From positions 1 through 53,662 of the forward strand of contig JAITSQ010000004.1 in NCBI GenBank assembly GCA_031287685.1: a stretch of DNA of 53,662 bases. The letters run 5' to 3'. A program made the position numbers and the translations under genes. The DNA comes from Clostridiales bacterium (GTDB lineage Bacteria > Bacillota > Clostridia > Lachnospirales > WQUN01). The notes below the pieces were generated by a model. It worked only from the letters and a program-made list of their open reading frames with translations. It was not told where the DNA came from and did no database searches. This document shows, in pieces, positions 33,646 to 42,805 of the stretch (within the stretch, counting starts at the first letter, position 1; every line of letters begins with the position of its first letter).

Positions 33646-35865
33646 ATGAAAAAACAAGAGAAAAAGGGCGATTTTTCCGCTCAGGGTCCGATTATCCGCC
33701 AGAATATATCTCAGACCTTAGAGTTAAATTATATGCCTTACGCGATGAGCGTAATCCTTTCCCGCGCCATTCCGGAAATAGACGGCTTCAAGCCCGCGCA
33801 CAGAAAATTACTGTACACAATGTATAAAATGGGCCTGCTGACCGGGGCGCGGGTCAAGTCGGCCGATGTGGTGGGCCAGACAATGCGGCTTAACCCGCAC
33901 GGGGACGCGGCCATTTACGAGACTATGGTGCGCCTGACGCGCGGCAACGACGCGCTTCTGCACCCTTTTGTGGATTCCAAAGGGAATTTCGGCAAGCAGT
34001 ATTCGCGGGATATGGCCTACGCCGCCTCGCGTTATACCGAAGTAAAGCTCGCCGAGGTGTGCGCGGAGATTTTCCGCGACATCGATAAGGACGCGGTTGA
34101 CTTTATAGACAGCTACGACGCGCGCACGACCGAACCGACGCTTTTCCCCACGTCCTTCCCGAATCTGCTCGTCACGCCGAATCAGGGAATCGCCGTGGGT
34201 ATGGCCAGCTGCGTGCCGAGCTTTAACCTGAAGGAAGTCTGCGATTTAACCATAGCGTACATTAAGAATAAAAACTGCGACGTCAAAAAGTATATGCCCG
34301 CGCCGGATTTTTCCACAGGCGGGGAAATCCTGCGCGACGACGCGGCCCTGGACGCCGTTTACGCCACGGGGCGCGGCTCCCTGCGCCTGCGCGCGAAGTA
34401 TCGGGTTGACGAGAAAAACGGACTCATAGAAATCACCGAAATCCCTTACACGACGACCATAGAGGCGATTATAGACAAAATAGCCGTCCTCGTCCGCCAG
34501 GGGAAATTCAGGGAAATCTCCGACGTGCGGGACGAGACGGACATAAACGGCTTGAAAATAGCAATCGAACTGCGCAAAAACGCCGAGCCGGAAAAAACGA
34601 TGCGGCGGCTCTTTTCAGCCACGACGCTTTCGGACAGCTTCCCCTGTAATTTTAACTTCCTGGTCAGCGGCCGCCCGCGCACCGTCGGAATCTTGGAGAT
34701 TCTGAAGCACTGGCTGGACTTCCGGCGGGGGGTGCTGGGCCGCGCGCTCCGCTTCGACCTTGGCCGAAAACGGGAGCGGCTTCACCTGCTTCTGGGCCTG
34801 GCGAAAATCCTGCTCGACATAGACAAAGCCATCGCCATAATAAGAAAAACGGAGGAGGACGCGGAGGTTATCCCCAACCTGTGCGCGGGCTTCGGCATAG
34901 ACGAGCCTCAGGCGGAATTTGTGGCGGATATAAAGCTGCGTAACCTCAACAAGAACTATATCCTTAAGCAGGTGGCGGAGCGGGAAAATTTAGAGCGTGA
35001 AATCGCCGAGACGGAAGCTGTTCTCAGCAGCCCGGAAAAAATCGACGGGGTTATTTCCGCGCAGTTAAAAGAAATATCAAGGAAATACGGCAAGCCGCGC
35101 AGGACCCAAATCGTTGACAGCGACGGCGATTATGAAGAGGATCCGGAGGAATTTATAGAGGATTACCCGCTGCGGCTGTTCCTGACGGAGCATGGCTACC
35201 TCAAGAAAATAAGCCAGGCCTCCCTCCGCCAGACGACGGAGCAGTACGTCAAGGACGACGACCGCGTCGCGGTTGAAATCGACGCGACAAATAAAAGCGA
35301 CATAATATTTTTCTCGAACCAGCGGAACGCGTATAAGCTCCGCGCCTATGAAATCCCGCAGCATAAAGGCTCGGCCCTGGGGGAATATCTGAGCAACCTG
35401 CTCAAGCTGCCGGCGGGCGAGGAAATCGTCTTTATGGCCGCCACGACGGATTATTCGGGCTTTATCCTGTTTGTGTTCGACAACGGCAAGACCGCCAAGA
35501 CGCCGCTTTCGGCCTATCAGACAAAAATGAACCGGAAGAAGCTTCTGAACGCTTACGGGGATAAGGCCGGGCTTTTCCGCGCGGCGTTTTTCACGGAGGA
35601 TACGGACGTGGTCGTCGTCCGCGACGGGGACAAGGCGCTCCTGCTGAACACCGCGCTCGTGCCGCTGAAAACGACGCGCGGCTCAATTGGCGTGCAGACG
35701 GTGAATTTCAAGCGCAATAGCCGGATAACCGGTTTTTTCCGCGCGGAGGATTTCCAGGCGGCGGACGCGGAGCGCTACCGCGCGGAGAAAATCCCCGGCT
35801 CGGGGCATTTTCTGAGCGAGGAGGACAAACTGGCAAACAGGATTGAAAGGCAGTTAGGACTGTAA
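33646..35865 (+). CDS. Type IIA topoisomerase subunit A (GyrA/ParC-like, short form)
   Basis: A 739-residue DNA-cleaving subunit. The winged helix and active site are clear: R-x-x-x-Y with the catalytic Tyr130 in AASRYTEVKL, and the QxxRLNPHGD segment (residues 78-86) near the quinolone region. The C-terminal beta-pinwheel is reduced to about 250 residues and lacks a GyrA box, so this resembles the extra ParC-like subunit of Clostridia rather than gyrase. No subunit B is in the window; the partner must be elsewhere. Start ATG with AGGAAAGGG. Confidence 0.85.
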   Translation: MKKQEKKGDFSAQGPIIRQNISQTLELNYMPYAMSVILSRAIPEIDGFKPAHRKLLYTMYKMGLLTGARVKSADVVGQTMRLNPHGDAAIYETMVRLTRGNDALLHPFVDSKGNFGKQYSRDMAYAASRYTEVKLAEVCAEIFRDIDKDAVDFIDSYDARTTEPTLFPTSFPNLLVTPNQGIAVGMASCVPSFNLKEVCDLTIAYIKNKNCDVKKYMPAPDFSTGGEILRDDAALDAVYATGRGSLRLRAKYRVDEKNGLIEITEIPYTTTIEAIIDKIAVLVRQGKFREISDVRDETDINGLKIAIELRKNAEPEKTMRRLFSATTLSDSFPCNFNFLVSGRPRTVGILEILKHWLDFRRGVLGRALRFDLGRKRERLHLLLGLAKILLDIDKAIAIIRKTEEDAEVIPNLCAGFGIDEPQAEFVADIKLRNLNKNYILKQVAERENLEREIAETEAVLSSPEKIDGVISAQLKEISRKYGKPRRTQIVDSDGDYEEDPEEFIEDYPLRLFLTEHGYLKKISQASLRQTTEQYVKDDDRVAVEIDATNKSDIIFFSNQRNAYKLRAYEIPQHKGSALGEYLSNLLKLPAGEEIVFMAATTDYSGFILFVFDNGKTAKTPLSAYQTKMNRKKLLNAYGDKAGLFRAAFFTEDTDVVVVRDGDKALLLNTALVPLKTTRGSIGVQTVNFKRNSRITGFFRAEDFQAADAERYRAEKIPGSGHFLSEEDKLANRIERQLGL

Positions 35866-35911
35866 GCCTCGTCTCGCGGCACCCGCCATTGCGGCGAGGG
35901 GCTTTCTTTTC
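35864..35911 (+). terminator. Likely terminator of the topoisomerase gene
   Basis: Partly mismatched stem AAGCCTCGTCTCGC / GCGGCGAGGGGCTT followed by TCTTTTC, immediately after the stop. Confidence 0.5.
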
Positions 35912-36019
35912 GAGGTATCGCTATATTTGTAACAATGTGCCAGCGCCGGGCGGCATATAAAATGGGAAACCTACTAACAATATAGTAAAATTTGAATTTT
36001 TTCGGAGGTTTGGTTTCCT

Positions 36020-37246
36020 ATGAAAATATCGGGAGTTATCTTGCCCGGTGTTTGTGCTTGTCTAAAAAGATTCAGACAAGCACAAGCCCCCTTATTCTTC
36101 ATTCTCGCGCTGCTGCTGACTAATACGGTTGTTTTCGCCGGGGAACCGCCGGAGGTGGAGGCGATAGGCGCGATTTTAATCGACGGGCGCACGGGCCGCG
36201 TCCTGTGGGGGAAGAACGCGGAGAAGCCCCTGCCGATGGCCTCCACCACCAAGATAATGACCGCCGTAATCACCCTTGAGCGCGGCAACCTGGACGACGA
36301 GGTGACGGCGTCCGCGCGGGCGGCGGCGGCGCCGGAGGTCAATATGAACCTGCGGCGCGGGGAGAAAATCAAGCTCCGGGACTTGCTGTACGCGCTTATG
36401 CTCCAGTCCTCAAACGACGCGGCGGTGGCTATAGCCGAGCATATCGGCGGGGACGTTGAGACCTTTTGCGCGATGATGACGGAAAAAGCGCGGGAACTCG
36501 GCTCGGACGCGTCGTTTTTCACGCCCAACGGCCTGGACGCGCCCGGGCACGAGGCCTCCGCGCGGGATATGGCGATTATCGCGCGATACGCCTTGCAAAA
36601 CAGGAAATTTCTGGAAATTATAGGCACGAGGACGTACTCCTCAAAATCAAGCCTGACCGAACGCTTCCTCGTCAACAAAAACCGCCTGCTCAGCGAATAC
36701 GACGGCGCGATAGGCGTTAAAACCGGCTTTACGGGCAAGGCGGGCAATTGCTTCGTGGGGGCGGCCGAACGCGGGGACAAGCGGCTGATTTCCGTCGTTC
36801 TCGGCAGCGGCTGGGGCCCGCGCGGGCGGGAGCAGAAATGGCGCGACACAAAGGCCATACTTAATTACGGCTTCAAAAACTTCGAGTACGCCGATATTTT
36901 GGAAAAAGGGCGGCTGGCCGGGAAAACCGGCGTTTCCCGCAGCCGCGCGCGGACGGTGTATTTCGCGCCGGGGGACGGCGTGACCCTGCCGCTTTCCCCG
37001 GAGGAGCGCGCGGCCTGCCGGGTGGATTTTATCTATCCCGAAACCCTCCGCGCCCCGGTCAGGGACGGGGACAGGGTCGGCAAGGCGGTGGTGCGCGTAA
37101 ACGGCGTTAAGGAAGCCGAGGCTGGCCTGTACGCGATAACCGGCGCGGAGCGGCACGACCTCAAGACTTCGGCTGAAAAGGTCCTTGAGGCGTTTTTCGG
37201 AATGGGGACGAAGGGAGAGGTGGAGGTGGTATTGCCGGAGTTTTAG
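36020..37246 (+). CDS. D-alanyl-D-alanine carboxypeptidase (DacF-like)
   Basis: A 408-residue penicillin-binding protein of the S11 family, which trims peptidoglycan stem peptides. Catalytic motifs: STTK (Ser75, Lys78), SSN at about residue 134, and KTG at about residue 235 (VKTGFTG), plus the C-terminal beta domain. The signal peptide is split by a palindromic insert: MKISGVILPG, then 16 residues from the repeat (VCACLKRFRQAQAPLF), then a hydrophobic FILALLLTNTVVFA core with an AxA-like cleavage site (VFAG). The stop lies inside another repeat unit. The name DacF reflects sporulation-type homologues; the exact paralogue is uncertain. Confidence 0.9.
   Translation: MKISGVILPGVCACLKRFRQAQAPLFFILALLLTNTVVFAGEPPEVEAIGAILIDGRTGRVLWGKNAEKPLPMASTTKIMTAVITLERGNLDDEVTASARAAAAPEVNMNLRRGEKIKLRDLLYALMLQSSNDAAVAIAEHIGGDVETFCAMMTEKARELGSDASFFTPNGLDAPGHEASARDMAIIARYALQNRKFLEIIGTRTYSSKSSLTERFLVNKNRLLSEYDGAIGVKTGFTGKAGNCFVGAAERGDKRLISVVLGSGWGPRGREQKWRDTKAILNYGFKNFEYADILEKGRLAGKTGVSRSRARTVYFAPGDGVTLPLSPEERAACRVDFIYPETLRAPVRDGDRVGKAVVRVNGVKEAEAGLYAITGAERHDLKTSAEKVLEAFFGMGTKGEVEVVLPEF
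36040..36098. repeat. Palindromic repeat unit alpha-4 inside the carboxypeptidase signal peptide
   Basis: Edge CTTGCCCGGTGT, arms TGTGCTTGTCT and AGACAAGCACA (perfect 11 bp), loop AAAAAGATTC, edge AGCCCCCTTATTC. Open in the coding frame; read as GVCACLKRFRQAQAP. Confidence 0.92.
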
Positions 37247-37287
37247 ATTGTCTAAAAAAGATTTAGACAATCCGAAACGCCGAGCAA
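37241..37287. repeat. Palindromic repeat unit alpha-5 at the carboxypeptidase stop
   Basis: Arms AGATTGTCTAAA and TTTAGACAATC(C), edge GAAACGCCGAGCAA. The stop TAG of the carboxypeptidase lies in the left arm. Confidence 0.85.
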
Positions 37288-37341
37288 AAAATATCGCGAA
37301 CGGAAGCGAGGCCGGCGGGGAACCCAGTCGAGAAATTTTTG

Positions 37342-37370
37342 TTGAAACGCGCGGCGCGGCGTGATATAAT
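37342..37370 (+). promoter_or_regulatory. Promoter of the FnIII-like secreted protein
   Basis: TTGAAA (37342-37347), 17-base spacer, TATAAT (37365-37370), about 75 bases before the TTG start. Confidence 0.65.
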
Positions 37371-37445
37371 TTGGTAGAAGATTGCGGCGGGGCCGGAGGG
37401 GTGAATTTGGAATCCGGCTCGCCGAAATATAAAGGAGGATTCCTA

Positions 37446-38711
37446 TTGTTTAATTCAAAACGCGTTATCGCGGCCTTGTTCGGTGTTTTGGATTGTCTAA
37501 AAGGATTCAGACAATCCAAAGCCCTCTTCTTGCTCGGTGTTTCGGTTTGCCTAAAAAGATTCAGACAAGCACAAGCCCCCTTATTGGCCGCCGCCCTTCT
37601 GACTTTCGGGGCGGCCCCCGTTTACGCCGCCGACACGCCTAAGTACGGCGTGGACTGGAAATTAGCCGAGGCGAACGCCTTCAACGGCATGGCCCTTCCC
37701 GCCCTCCTTCCGCCTGGGAACGACGGCGGCGGCAAGGTGCAAATCAAGTGGAAGCCTTCCGAGGGCGCGTATGGCTACGCGCTCCGATACGCCAAAAAGA
37801 GCGACTCAAACATCGCCACCGACCCGGTTGTGTTCGTGCCGCAAGGTTCGGGCGAAATGTCCTGCACCCTCGCCGGACTTGAGCCGGGGACGCCCTACCA
37901 GATAATCCTGAGCCTTTATAAAGTCGCGGACGGGGTGAAAGTCGTCAACCGAGCCGGCAGCGGGCAGACCGTGACCCCCATAACCAGCGCGGACGCCGCC
38001 GCAGCCGCGGCTAAAAAGGCGGACGGCGAGAAAAACGGCTTCATCTACAACGAAGGCAAATACACCGTCGGAAAAGACCTCCCGGCGGGAGAGTATTTCT
38101 TTATGCGATACACCGACGAGGAGCTTAAAACCGCGATAGACCCCCAAAAAACCCCGGAAATCATCAGGAAATTGTACGAGTACCCTGCTACTGTGGTGGT
38201 CCGCTCCACGAAGCTGTCCGACGGCCAAACGATGCTGAACTACGTCCATATCTTCCGTCCGCGGGCGATACCCGCCGGGTACGCCAGCCTCCTGGACGGG
38301 CAGACCATCTACGCCTACGGCTACCACATCTACGACGTTAAGGCGGCGGCGAAAATCGACAAGCTCCACGACCCGCGCGTCAACCTGGCCGACACGACGC
38401 TGAAAGTCGGCACGGACATAAAAGCGGGGACGTATACGCTGAAGAAAGACGGGACGGAATTCGCCGGCAGCTCGTCTCAATTTTGGCTGTACAACAAAGC
38501 CCCCCACGGCGACGCCGGCGATGCCGAAACCGGCCAGGTCCTGTTGGCGGGTTCAGTCGCGAAATGGGTGCGGATGGCGGGGCTTGAGCCGATTATGTTT
38601 AACGCCCCGCTGGGCGAAATCGGCACACTTGAGCTGACTGTGGAGGACGGTCAGTTCCTCCGCCTGATGCATTGTTTTATAGTTGACCCCGTCCCCCCGG
38701 ACGGGAAATAG
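37446..38711 (+). CDS. Secreted protein with FnIII-like domain, two in-frame repeat inserts
   Basis: A 421-residue secreted protein started from TTG at 37446, which follows a strong AAAGGAGG. The signal peptide begins MFNSKRVIAALF, continues through two tandem repeat units (GVLDCLKGFRQSKALFLL, GVSVCLKRFRQAQAPLL), and ends in a hydrophobic AAALLTFGAAPVYA|AD cleavage region. An FnIII-like domain follows (VQIKWKPSEGAYGYALRY to PGTPYQIILSLYK, about residues 100-180). A C-terminal half holds two similar blocks (GKDLPAGEYFFMRY and GTDIKAGTYTLKKD) that look like repeated beta domains. Function unknown; a cell-surface role is likely. Confidence 0.75.
   Translation: MFNSKRVIAALFGVLDCLKGFRQSKALFLLGVSVCLKRFRQAQAPLLAAALLTFGAAPVYAADTPKYGVDWKLAEANAFNGMALPALLPPGNDGGGKVQIKWKPSEGAYGYALRYAKKSDSNIATDPVVFVPQGSGEMSCTLAGLEPGTPYQIILSLYKVADGVKVVNRAGSGQTVTPITSADAAAAAAKKADGEKNGFIYNEGKYTVGKDLPAGEYFFMRYTDEELKTAIDPQKTPEIIRKLYEYPATVVVRSTKLSDGQTMLNYVHIFRPRAIPAGYASLLDGQTIYAYGYHIYDVKAAAKIDKLHDPRVNLADTTLKVGTDIKAGTYTLKKDGTEFAGSSSQFWLYNKAPHGDAGDAETGQVLLAGSVAKWVRMAGLEPIMFNAPLGEIGTLELTVEDGQFLRLMHCFIVDPVPPDGK
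37477..37585. repeat. Tandem palindromic units alpha-6 and alpha-7 in a signal peptide
   Basis: Two units spaced by exactly 54 bases (18 codons). The first has arms TTGGATTGTCT / AGACAATCCAA. The second has a left arm TTTCGGTTTGCCT that only partly matches its right arm AGACAAGCACAAG; that right half is identical to alpha-4, so this unit looks like a hybrid or a partly converted copy. Confidence 0.92.
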
Positions 38712-38716
38712 CGAGA

Positions 38717-38744
38717 CAAGCCCGCAAGTTTTCTTGCGGGCTTG
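38717..38744 (+). terminator. Perfect hairpin after the FnIII-like gene
   Basis: 12-bp perfect stem CAAGCCCGCAAG / CTTGCGGGCTTG with a TTTT loop, five bases after the stop. There is no long T-run, so termination strength is uncertain. Confidence 0.6.
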
Positions 38745-38747
38745 CTG

Positions 38748-38803
38748 TTGCTCGGCGTTTTAGATTGTCTAAAAAGATTTAGACAATCTAAAGCCCCCTT
38801 CTT
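38748..38803. repeat. Palindromic repeat unit alpha-8 next to dnaJ
   Basis: Edge CTCGGCGTTT, arms TTAGATTGTCTAAA and TTTAGACAATCTAA (14 bp, perfect), loop AAAGA region, edge AAGCCCCCTTCTT. It lies directly after the dnaJ stop on the minus strand. Confidence 0.92.
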
Positions 38804-38805
38804 AT

Positions 38806-39933
38806 TTATTTCTTCCCGAAAATCCCCTTTTTCCCTTTGTTTTCGGCCTCGCCGCTCAGCTCCTCGTCAAACTCGCGGAGTTTCTGCTTTTGCTTTTCCG
38901 TGAGTTTCACGGGCACGGTTACGGACAGATTTACCACCAAATCCCCGAACTGCCTGTTGTTTGATACATTCGGCATGCCCCGGCCGCGGATTATGGCGGT
39001 GGTGTTCGGCTGGGTGCCCGGCTTGACGGTGTATTTTTCAACCCCCTCCATAGTGGGGATTTCGATTTCATCGCCCAGCGCCGCTTGCGCGAAGCTGAGA
39101 GGCGCGTCTATATGCAGATTCAAGCCGTTCCGTTTGAATTTGTCGTGCGGCTTGACGTAAAAGTTTATGAGTAAATCCCCGTAGGGGCCGCCGCGCTCCC
39201 CCGGCTGGCCTTTGCCGGCTATTGAAACGCGCTGCCCGCTGTCTATCCCTCGAGGGATTGTTATCTGGAGCGTTTTCTGCTGGCGCACGCGGCCCAAGCC
39301 GTCGCAGACGGGGCAGGGGGTTTTTATTATTTTTCCGCGCCCTCGGCAGGAGGAACACTCCGTCTCCTGAATCATCACGCCCAGAAAGGTCTGGCGTTCC
39401 GCGCGCTCCCGCCCGGTGCCGCCGCATTTTTTGCAGTTTTCCGCGACGGTGCCTTTTTTCGCGCCGCCGCCGCCGCATTCCGGGCAGTTTTCTATTACGG
39501 GCAGGGTGACGTTTTTCGTCCCGCCGCGGTAGGACTCCTCAAAAGTAATCTGCATATTATAGGAGACGCTCGCGCCTTTCTGAGGGGCGTTGCGCCGCCG
39601 CCCGCCGCCGCCGAACGCGCCGAAAACGGACTCGAAAATATCGCCCATATCGCCGGAGAAATTGAAGCCGCCCTCAAACCCGCCGCCGCCCGCTCCGGCG
39701 GAACCGTCAAACGCCGAGTGGCCGAATTGGTTGTATGTATTGCGCTTGCCCTCGTCGCTCAGGACTTCGTAGGCTTCGTTAAGCTCCTTGAATTTGGTTT
39801 CCGCGGCGGAATCGCCGGGGTTGTTGTCCGGGTGATATTTGCTGGCGAGCTTGCGGTACGCCTTTTTTAAGTCCGCGGCGGAAATGTCGCGCGGTACGCC
39901 GAGGACTTCGTAGTAGTCTTTTTTGTCAGCCAT
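38806..39933 (-). CDS. dnaJ: Chaperone DnaJ
   Basis: A 375-residue type I J protein. The J domain has the HPD motif in [11 protein letters not shown] (about residues 33-35), then a Gly/Phe-rich region, four zinc-binding repeats ([32 protein letters not shown]) and the C-terminal substrate domains. It delivers substrates to DnaK and stimulates its ATPase. Strong ribosome site CGGAGGG. It is the last gene of the heat-shock operon, set apart from dnaK by repeat cassette E5. Confidence 0.97.
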   Translation of the reverse strand: MADKKDYYEVLGVPRDISAADLKKAYRKLASKYHPDNNPGDSAAETKFKELNEAYEVLSDEGKRNTYNQFGHSAFDGSAGAGGGGFEGGFNFSGDMGDIFESVFGAFGGGGRRRNAPQKGASVSYNMQITFEESYRGGTKNVTLPVIENCPECGGGGAKKGTVAENCKKCGGTGRERAERQTFLGVMIQETECSSCRGRGKIIKTPCPVCDGLGRVRQQKTLQITIPRGIDSGQRVSIAGKGQPGERGGPYGDLLINFYVKPHDKFKRNGLNLHIDAPLSFAQAALGDEIEIPTMEGVEKYTVKPGTQPNTTAIIRGRGMPNVSNNRQFGDLVVNLSVTVPVKLTEKQKQKLREFDEELSGEAENKGKKGIFGKK

Positions 39934-39963
39934 AGGTAATTTCCCTCCGTAAGACGGGCTAAA

Positions 39964-40056
39964 GCCGTGAAGAATCTAAGGGGATTCTTCACGGTTTTTA
40001 GTTTGCTCGGCGCGTAGCCAGCCGTCTGAATCTTTTCGGACGGCTTAAAACCGCCT
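39964..40056. repeat. Two degenerate hairpin units before dnaJ
   Basis: First hairpin CCGTGAAGAATC / GATTCTTCACGG (39964-39994), then TTGCTCGGCG edge and a second hairpin AGCCGTC / GACGGCT (about 40020-40046). They share the edge GCTCGG and the AAACCGCCTTTTCC-like edge with the main repeats. Confidence 0.7.
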
Positions 40057-40074
40057 TTTCCTTCACATTTCTTA

Positions 40075-40331
40075 TATAGCAATTTTCAAAATCGTTGCTC
40101 GGTGTTTTTTCGGGCCTCCCCGCGTCTATTTTGGCTCCGCCAAAAAGCTGTTGCAAACGCTCGTGACCGCCCGAAAAAACCGGCCTTCTTGCCTGGTGTT
40201 TTTCGGCACTAATGCCTGCCGAAAAGCCACCTTCTTGCCCGGTGTTTTTCGGCACTAATGCCTGCCGAAAAGCCACCTTCTTGCCGCCGATTTTCCGCTC
40301 CGCGCCAGTCACGTTTTGTAAAATTGCTATA
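40075..40331. repeat. Inverted-repeat cassette E5 between dnaK and dnaJ
   Basis: 257 bp bounded by TATAGCAATTTTCAAAATCG and CGTTTTGTAAAATTGCTATA. It holds a large beta-type unit with TTTTTTCGGGC / GCCCGAAAAAA and two nearly identical 46-bp beta units (TTTTTCGGCA / TGCCGAAAA). On the minus strand it is co-oriented with the operon, and its first bases give the dnaK stop TAG. Confidence 0.9.
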
Positions 40332-42201
40332 TTTCCTTATAATCCCCGTCGAAGGTATTTCCGTCCGCTCCCCCCTGCCCTGGGTCAAACCCGGCGTTCG
40401 GATTCCCCGCGTTGGGGTCGAAGCCCTCGCCGGCCTGATTAGCCTGGGCGTACAGCTTCTCGGAAATCTGCTGGAAGGCGTTCGTGTAGGCTTCCGTGGC
40501 GGATTTGAGGTTTTCAACGTCGTTCAGGCTCATTGTGTCCGCCGAGAGCGAGTCGTTCAGGGTTTTCAGCTTCTCAAGCTCCGCCTCAAGGCCGGCTTTG
40601 TCCGCCGCCTCGATTTTGCCCTCAAGGTCTTTCAGAAGCTGCTCCGTCTGGAATATCCGGCTGTCCGCTTCATTTTTAACGTCAATCGCCTCCCGCCGCG
40701 CCTTGTCCTGCTCGGCGTACTGCTCGGCTTCCTTGACGGCCTTTTCGATGTCCGCGTCGGAAAGGTTGGTGTTGCTCGTTATTGTGATTTTCTGTTCCTT
40801 GCCGGTGCCCAAATCCTTGGCGGAAACGTGGACTATGCCGTTAGCGTCTATATCAAAAGTCACCTCTATCTGCGGAACGCCGCGCCGCGCCGGGGCTATG
40901 CCGTCCAGCCGGAACTGGCCCAGCGTCTTATTGTCTTTCGCGAGAGGACGCTCCCCCTGCACGACGTGTATATCGACGGCGGACTGGTTATCCGCGGCGG
41001 TCGAGAAAATCTGTGATTTCTTTGAGGGGATTGTGGTGTTGCGCTCAATCAGCTTCGTCGCCACGCCGCCAAGCGTTTCTATGCCGAGAGAGAGGGGGGT
41101 GACGTCGAGCAGGAGAATGTCCCCCGCGCCTTCGTCGCCGGCAAGCTTCCCGCCCTGGATAGACGCGCCCAGCGCCACGCACTCGTCCGGGTTTATGCCC
41201 TTGAACGGCTCCTTATTAGTGAGTTTTTTAACCGCGTCCTGCACGGCGGGGATTCTTGTGGAGCCGCCGACAAGGAGGATTTTATCCAAATCTCCGGCGG
41301 TTATGCCCGCGTCGGAAAGCGCGGTCTGCACCGGGCCCATAGTCGCCTGCACAAGGTGCGCGGTCAGCTCGTCGAACTTAGCGCGGGAGATATTCACGTC
41401 AAGGTGCTTCGGCCCGTCCTGGTTCATCGTGATGAAGGGCAGGTTGACGTTTGTGGACGGCGTCGAGGAAAGCTCTTTTTTCGCCTTTTCGGCCGCCTCC
41501 TTAAGGCGCTGCATAGCCATTTTGTCCTGCCGGAGGTCTATGCCGTCTTTATTTTTGAACTCGTCGGCCATATATTTTATGAGGCAGTCGTCGAAATCGT
41601 CCCCGCCGAGGCGGTTGTTGCCGCTTGTGGCGAGCACCTCTATAACGCCGTCGCCTATATCTATAATCGAAACGTCGAAGGTGCCTCCGCCAAGGTCGTA
41701 CACCATAATTTTCTGCTCTTTTTCGTTGTCAAGGCCGTATGCCAGGGCCGCCGCCGTCGGCTCGTTTATAATGCGCTTTACGTCCAGCCCGGCGATTTTG
41801 CCCGCGTCTTTGGTGGCCTGCCTCTGCGCGTCCGTGAAGTATGCCGGCACGGTGATGACCGCTTCGCTGACCGTTTCGCCGAGATAAGCCTCCGCGTCGG
41901 TCTTGAGCTTTTGCAGAATCATCGCCGAAATTTCCTGCGGAGAGTAATTCTTTTCGTCGATATTTACTTTATGAGCGCTGCCCATATGGCGCTTGATGGA
42001 AATAACGGTTTTGTCGGGGTTTGTTATGGCCTGACGTTTGGCCGTCTCGCCGACGAGCCGCACGCCGTCTTTGGCGAAACCCACGATAGACGGAGTGGTG
42101 CGCGCGCCTTCGCTGTTTTCTATAACGACGGGCTTGCCGCCCTCCATAACCGCGACGCAAGAGTTTGTCGTTCCCAAGTCGATACCTATAATTTTAGCCA
42201 T
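40327..42201 (-). CDS. dnaK: Chaperone DnaK (Hsp70)
   Basis: A 624-residue Hsp70. The nucleotide-binding start [19 protein letters not shown] is complete, followed by [13 protein letters not shown], the interdomain linker region [19 protein letters not shown], the substrate-binding domain and the helical lid. The C-terminus is Gly/Asn-rich ([16 protein letters not shown]). ATP-driven folding cycle with DnaJ and GrpE. Strong site AGGAGG. Its stop codon TAG is formed by the first bases of repeat cassette E5, immediately downstream. Confidence 0.98.
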   Translation of the reverse strand: MAKIIGIDLGTTNSCVAVMEGGKPVVIENSEGARTTPSIVGFAKDGVRLVGETAKRQAITNPDKTVISIKRHMGSAHKVNIDEKNYSPQEISAMILQKLKTDAEAYLGETVSEAVITVPAYFTDAQRQATKDAGKIAGLDVKRIINEPTAAALAYGLDNEKEQKIMVYDLGGGTFDVSIIDIGDGVIEVLATSGNNRLGGDDFDDCLIKYMADEFKNKDGIDLRQDKMAMQRLKEAAEKAKKELSSTPSTNVNLPFITMNQDGPKHLDVNISRAKFDELTAHLVQATMGPVQTALSDAGITAGDLDKILLVGGSTRIPAVQDAVKKLTNKEPFKGINPDECVALGASIQGGKLAGDEGAGDILLLDVTPLSLGIETLGGVATKLIERNTTIPSKKSQIFSTAADNQSAVDIHVVQGERPLAKDNKTLGQFRLDGIAPARRGVPQIEVTFDIDANGIVHVSAKDLGTGKEQKITITSNTNLSDADIEKAVKEAEQYAEQDKARREAIDVKNEADSRIFQTEQLLKDLEGKIEAADKAGLEAELEKLKTLNDSLSADTMSLNDVENLKSATEAYTNAFQQISEKLYAQANQAGEGFDPNAGNPNAGFDPGQGGADGNTFDGDYKEI

Positions 42202-42231
42202 TGATATTCCTCCTAATGTATACGCGTATTT

Positions 42232-42768
42232 TTATGAAGATACTTTTACCATACTGCAGCGGATTACCTTGTCCTTGTGGGCATAACCTTTTTGCAGGAC
42301 CTCTACGACGGTGTTCTCCGGGGACTGCCCGCTTTCGTCTTTCGCTACGGCGAAGTGAAAATTAGGGTCGAACGCCGCGCCGAGCGCCTCTATTTCCTTA
42401 ACGCCAAGCTCCGAAAGACAGCCGTTTATCTGCTTTACAATCATCGCGACGCCCTGGCGGAGCGGGTCGTCCGTACCCGCGGCGGCGGCGGCCCGCTCCA
42501 AGTTGTCTATGGCGGGCAGGAGCTTTTCAACCGCGCCGCGCACGCCGTCGTCGTACATGGCGCTTTTTTCCTTTATAGTGCGCTTGCGGAAGTTGTCAAA
42601 CTCCGCCAGCGTCCGCATATATTTTTCGTCGGACTGCCTGAGCCGCTCGGAGAGCAGGGTCACGTCCGCGTTCTCGTCCTCCGGGTTCGCGCGCCCGTCA
42701 AAGAGGGCGGCATCGCTCTCGTCGGCTTCGCTTATTATTTCGTCCGTTATCTCTTTTTCATCTGACAT
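42232..42768 (-). CDS. grpE: Nucleotide exchange factor GrpE
   Basis: A 178-residue GrpE. An acidic N-terminus is followed by a long coiled coil (LLSERLRQSDEKYMRTLAEFDNFRKRT) and the beta-wing domain that releases ADP from DnaK (VKEIEALGAAFDPNFHFAVAK). Normal length. Strong site AAGGAGG. Transcribed from the CIRCE-controlled promoter with hrcA, but separated from it by the E6 cassette; 30 bases from dnaK. Confidence 0.96.
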   Translation of the reverse strand: MSDEKEITDEIISEADESDAALFDGRANPEDENADVTLLSERLRQSDEKYMRTLAEFDNFRKRTIKEKSAMYDDGVRGAVEKLLPAIDNLERAAAAAGTDDPLRQGVAMIVKQINGCLSELGVKEIEALGAAFDPNFHFAVAKDESGQSPENTVVEVLQKGYAHKDKVIRCSMVKVSS

Positions 42769-42805
42769 TTTTTCTATAATCCTCCTTGAGTTTTTTTAGG
42801 TGAAA

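Noticed and set aside
33221..33649. Rightward ORF over the Cys-protein gene and topoisomerase promoter
   Set aside because: Composition is not protein-like, it has no ribosome site, and it runs across a clear promoter and the start of a real gene.
39998..40312. Long open frame inside cassette E5 as a gene
   Set aside because: It has no ribosome site and consists wholly of repeat units and cassette ends; kept only as an observation.
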